From: Bugula neritina
Lineage: Eukaryota > Bryozoa > Gymnolaemata > Cheilostomatida > Bugulidae
Direction: 5' to 3'
Assembly: GCA_964035545.1 (NCBI GenBank)
Contig: OZ037772.1
Location: 3,471,038 to 3,535,037 of the forward strand
Length of the DNA: 64,000 bases
Shown here: one piece after another, positions 61,340 through 64,000 of the stretch
Position numbering within the stretch: the stretch's first letter is position 1
How the letters are laid out: each line of letters opens with the position of its first letter
Notes under the pieces: model-generated
What the model was told of the DNA's origin: nothing
What the model saw: only the letters and a program-made list of their open reading frames with translations
Database searches by the model: none
Made by a program: the position numbers and the translations under genes

Positions 61340-61745
61340 CTAGTAGTAGTAGTGGTAGTAGTGGTAGTAGTAGTAGTAGTAGTGGTAGTAGTAGTAGTAG
61401 TAGTAGTGGCAGCAGCAGTAGCAGCAGCAGTAGTAGTAGTAGCAGTAGTAGTAATGAGAGTACCAGTAGTAGTAGTAGTAGTACTAGTAATGGTAGTACT
61501 AGTAGTTGTAGTAGTAGTAGTAGTACTAGTAGTAGTAGTGGTGGTAGTAGTGGTAGTAGTAGTAGTAGTGTAGTAGTAGTAGTGGTAGTAGTAGTAGTAG
61601 TAGTAGTGGCAGCAGCAGTAGCAGCAGCAGTAGTAGTAGTAGCAGTAGTAGTAATGAGAGTACCAGTAGTAGTAGTAGCAGCAGTAGCAGTAGTAGTAGA
61701 GGTAGTAGTAGTAGTAGTAGAGGTAGTAGTAGTAATGAGAGTACC

Positions 61746-61795
<50 letters not shown>

Positions 61796-62018
61796 CAGTA
61801 GTACTAGTAGTACTAGTAGTAGTGGTGGTAGTAGTAGTAGTGGTAGTAGTAGTAGTACCAGTAGCGGTACTAGTAGTACCAGTAGCAGTACTAGTAGTAG
61901 TACCAGTAGCAGCAGTAGCAGTAGTAGTAGTAGTAATGGTAGTAGTAGTAGTAGTAGTAGCAGCAGTAGCAGTAGTAGCAGTAGTAGCAGTAGTAGTACT
62001 AGTAATAATGAGAGTACC

Positions 62019-62050
<32 letters not shown>

Positions 62051-62103
62051 CAGTAGTACTAGTAGTACTAGTAGTAGTGGTGGTAGTAGTAGTAGTGGTA
62101 GTG

Positions 62104-62146
<43 letters not shown>

Positions 62147-62333
62147 CAGTAGTACTAGTAGTACTAGTAGTAGTGGTGGTAGTAGTAGTAGTGGTAGTGG
62201 TAGTAGTAGTAGTAGTAGCAGTACTAGTAGTAGTACCAGTAGCAGCAGTAGCAGTAGTAGTAGTAGTAATGGTAATAGCAGTAGTAGTAGTAGCAGCAGT
62301 AGCAGTAGTAGTACTAGTAGTAATGAGAGTACC

Positions 62334-62371
<38 letters not shown>

Positions 62372-62642
62372 CAGTAGTAGTAGAGGTAGTAGTAGTAGTG
62401 TAGTAGTAGTACTAGTAGTAGTAGTAGTAGCAGCAGTAGTAGTAGTAGCAGTAGTAGTACTAGTAGTAATGAGAGTACCAGTAGTAGTAGTAATAGTAGT
62501 AGTAGTAGTAGCAGTAGTAGTAGAGGTAGTAGTAGTAGTGTAGTAGTAGTACTAGTAGTAGTAGTAGTAGCAGCAGTAGTAGTAGTAGCAGTAGTAGCAG
62601 TAGTAGTACTAGTAGTAATGAGAGTACCAGTAGTAGTAGTAA

Positions 62643-62687
<45 letters not shown>

Positions 62688-63470
62688 CAGTAGTACTAGT
62701 AGTACTAGTAGTAGTGGTGGTAGTAGTAGTAGTGGTAGTGGTAGTAGTAGTAGTACCAGTAGCGGTACTAGTAGTACCAGTAGCAGTACTAGTAGTAGTA
62801 CCAGTAGCAGCAGTAGCAGTAGTAGTAGTAGTAATGGTAGTAGTAGTAGTAGTAGTAGCAGCAGTAGCAGTAGTAGTACTAGTAGTAATGAGAGTACCAG
62901 TAGTAGTAGTAGTAGTAGTAGTAGCAGTAGTAGTAGAGGTAGTAGTAGTAGTGTAGTCGTAGTACTAGTAGTAATGAGAGTACCAGTAGTAGTGGTGGTA
63001 GTAGTAGTACCAGTAGCAGTACTAGTAGTACCAGTAGCAGTACTAGTAGTAGTACCAGTAGCAGCAGTAGCAGTAGTAGTGGCAGCAGCAGTAGCAGCAG
63101 CAGTAGTAGTAGTAGCAGTAGTAGTAATGAGAGTACCAGTAGTAGTAGTAGCAGCAGTAGCAGTAGTAGTAGTAGTAGCAGTAGTAGTACTAGTAGTGGT
63201 AGTACTAGTAGTGGTAGTAGTAGTAGTAGTAGTACTAGTAGTAGTAGTGGTGGTAGTATTGGTAGTAGTAGTAGTAGTGTAGAAGTAGTAGTGGTAGTGG
63301 TAGTAGCAGTAGTAGTAGTGTAGTAGTAGTAGTAGTGTAGTGGTAGTAGTGGTAGTAGTAGTAGTAGTAGTAGTAGCAGCAGTAGTAGTAGTAGCAGTAG
63401 TAGTAATGAGAGTACCAGTAGTAGTAGTAGCAGCAGTAGCAGTAGTAGTACTAGTAGTAATGATAGTACC

Positions 63471-63508
<38 letters not shown>

Positions 63509-63573
63509 CAGTAGTACTAGTAGCAGTAGTAGTAGTAGTAGTAGTAGTACTAGTAGTGGTAGTACTAGTAGTG

Positions 63574-63640
<67 letters not shown>

Positions 63641-63655
63641 CAGTAGTAGTAGTAG
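61050..63655. repeat. 2.6-kb imperfect (AGT)n trinucleotide repeat with higher-order blocks
   Basis: Almost pure AGT/AGC/GGT triplets. A marker word AATGAGAGTACC recurs at least twelve times (about 61089, 61283, 61455, 61655, 61735, 62007, 62323, 62467, 62617, 62887, 62971, 63126 and 63406), so blocks of roughly 80-320 bases were duplicated. Four or more frames are open (poly-Ser, Val, Leu, Thr) with no sign of selection on any; not a gene. Confidence 0.95.
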
Positions 63656-63780
63656 ATGGAGGTTACCAATTCTGTCACTCTTGCAGGTCAACATACAACT
63701 CTACAGGAAACTAAAGACAACAGAACGGGGCTGACAAATCAACCAATCAAATTATAAATAAAGAGGAACTCATGACTCAC

Positions 63781-64000
63781 TCTGTCCAGATGGTGTCGGT
63801 AAATGAGGCCATTTTTGTTCACCCAAAACGTGTTGAATCCATCTTTTTTACTACAAAACAATCATGTGACCAGCATCATGTGACCAACTCCATATTATTG
63901 CAGAAAGCAGTAGAAAGTGTTAAACTTGCGAAGTACAAGTAGCCATGTTGGAGGAATTTACTAGCAGAAAGGGACTCACATGAAGTTTTTCCTCGTCTCC
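63781..64000 (-). CDS. Exons of a C6orf136/DUF2358-like gene (partial, right edge)
   Basis: 63781-63850 encodes a stretch with GFNTFWVNKNGLIYRHHLD, between acceptor TTTTGTAG and donor GTGAGT. It resembles the conserved segment of the animal C6orf136 family (a Tyr/Phe strand, then GLI, then H-x-LD). 63980-64000 is the 3' end of the preceding exon, with donor GTGAGT. The function of the family is not established; many members are predicted mitochondrial or plastid proteins. The rest lies beyond the window. The long AGT repeat would be in the following intron. Confidence 0.45.

Noticed and set aside
61021-63714. Poly-Ser, poly-Val and poly-Leu frames
   Set aside because: Trinucleotide repeat open in several frames on both strands; no splice, start or conservation evidence for a protein.

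Overview
This is nuclear DNA of an animal, most likely an early-branching one such as a sponge. It is AT-rich, genes are split by GT-AG introns, much of it is LTR retrotransposon and satellite-like repeat, and the recognisable genes are metazoan: a kinesin, a fibrillar-collagen gene with a COLFI C-propeptide, a TRIM-like RING/B-box/coiled-coil/propeller gene and a possible C6orf136-like gene. The phylum is an inference; no rRNA or mitochondrial marker is present.

Layout. 1-4.6 kb: 3' part of a Ty3/gypsy element (element 1, + strand) with its RT active site mutated. 4.5-4.8 kb: strong inverted repeats. 5.4-10 kb: kinesin motor exons on the - strand, with tRNA-derived SINE copies at 8.8-9.3 kb. 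11,620-19,122: complete Ty3/gypsy element 2 (- strand; identical 306-bp LTRs, 4-bp target duplication, internally defective). 20.1-20.4 kb: LINE fragment. 21.2-29.9 kb: + strand exons of an NRF-like domain, cysteine-rich modules, a short Gly-X-Y collagen region and a full COLFI domain, with a 21-bp minisatellite in one intron. 30.2-31.7 kb: AT microsatellite and a 17-bp minisatellite. 32.4-45.4 kb: dispersed repeat copies, one split by Ty3/gypsy element 3 (33,875-43,857, - strand), which itself carries a 2.5-kb long-TIR insertion. 47.5-57.8 kb: TRIM-like gene of seven phase-consistent coding exons (620 residues), with hAT-like elements in its introns. 58.5-59.3 kb: 35-bp tandem repeat. 60.7-64 kb: exons of a - strand gene around 2.6 kb of imperfect AGT trinucleotide repeat.

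The most interesting system is the pair of related retrotransposons, elements 2 and 3. Both show (i) a candidate -1 frameshift signal between gag and pol: the heptamer GTTAAAC, a 5-6 nt spacer and a GC-rich stem, conserved although the surrounding sequence has diverged; (ii) a predicted phase-1 intron at the 3' end of pol, with donor and acceptor at equivalent places in both, that would join pol in frame to a 3' ORF; and (iii) in that ORF a conserved zinc-finger module (C2H2 plus CxC-x12-H-x4/5-C) and a C-terminal coiled coil, unusual for Ty3/gypsy. A perfect 18-nt primer-binding site for a tRNA-Leu lies next to the 5' LTR of element 2. All three elements carry disabling changes in pol.

Limits: exon boundaries are read by eye from splice consensus, phase and protein resemblance; first exons and promoters are not identified; several stretches hold only repeats or nothing recognisable.
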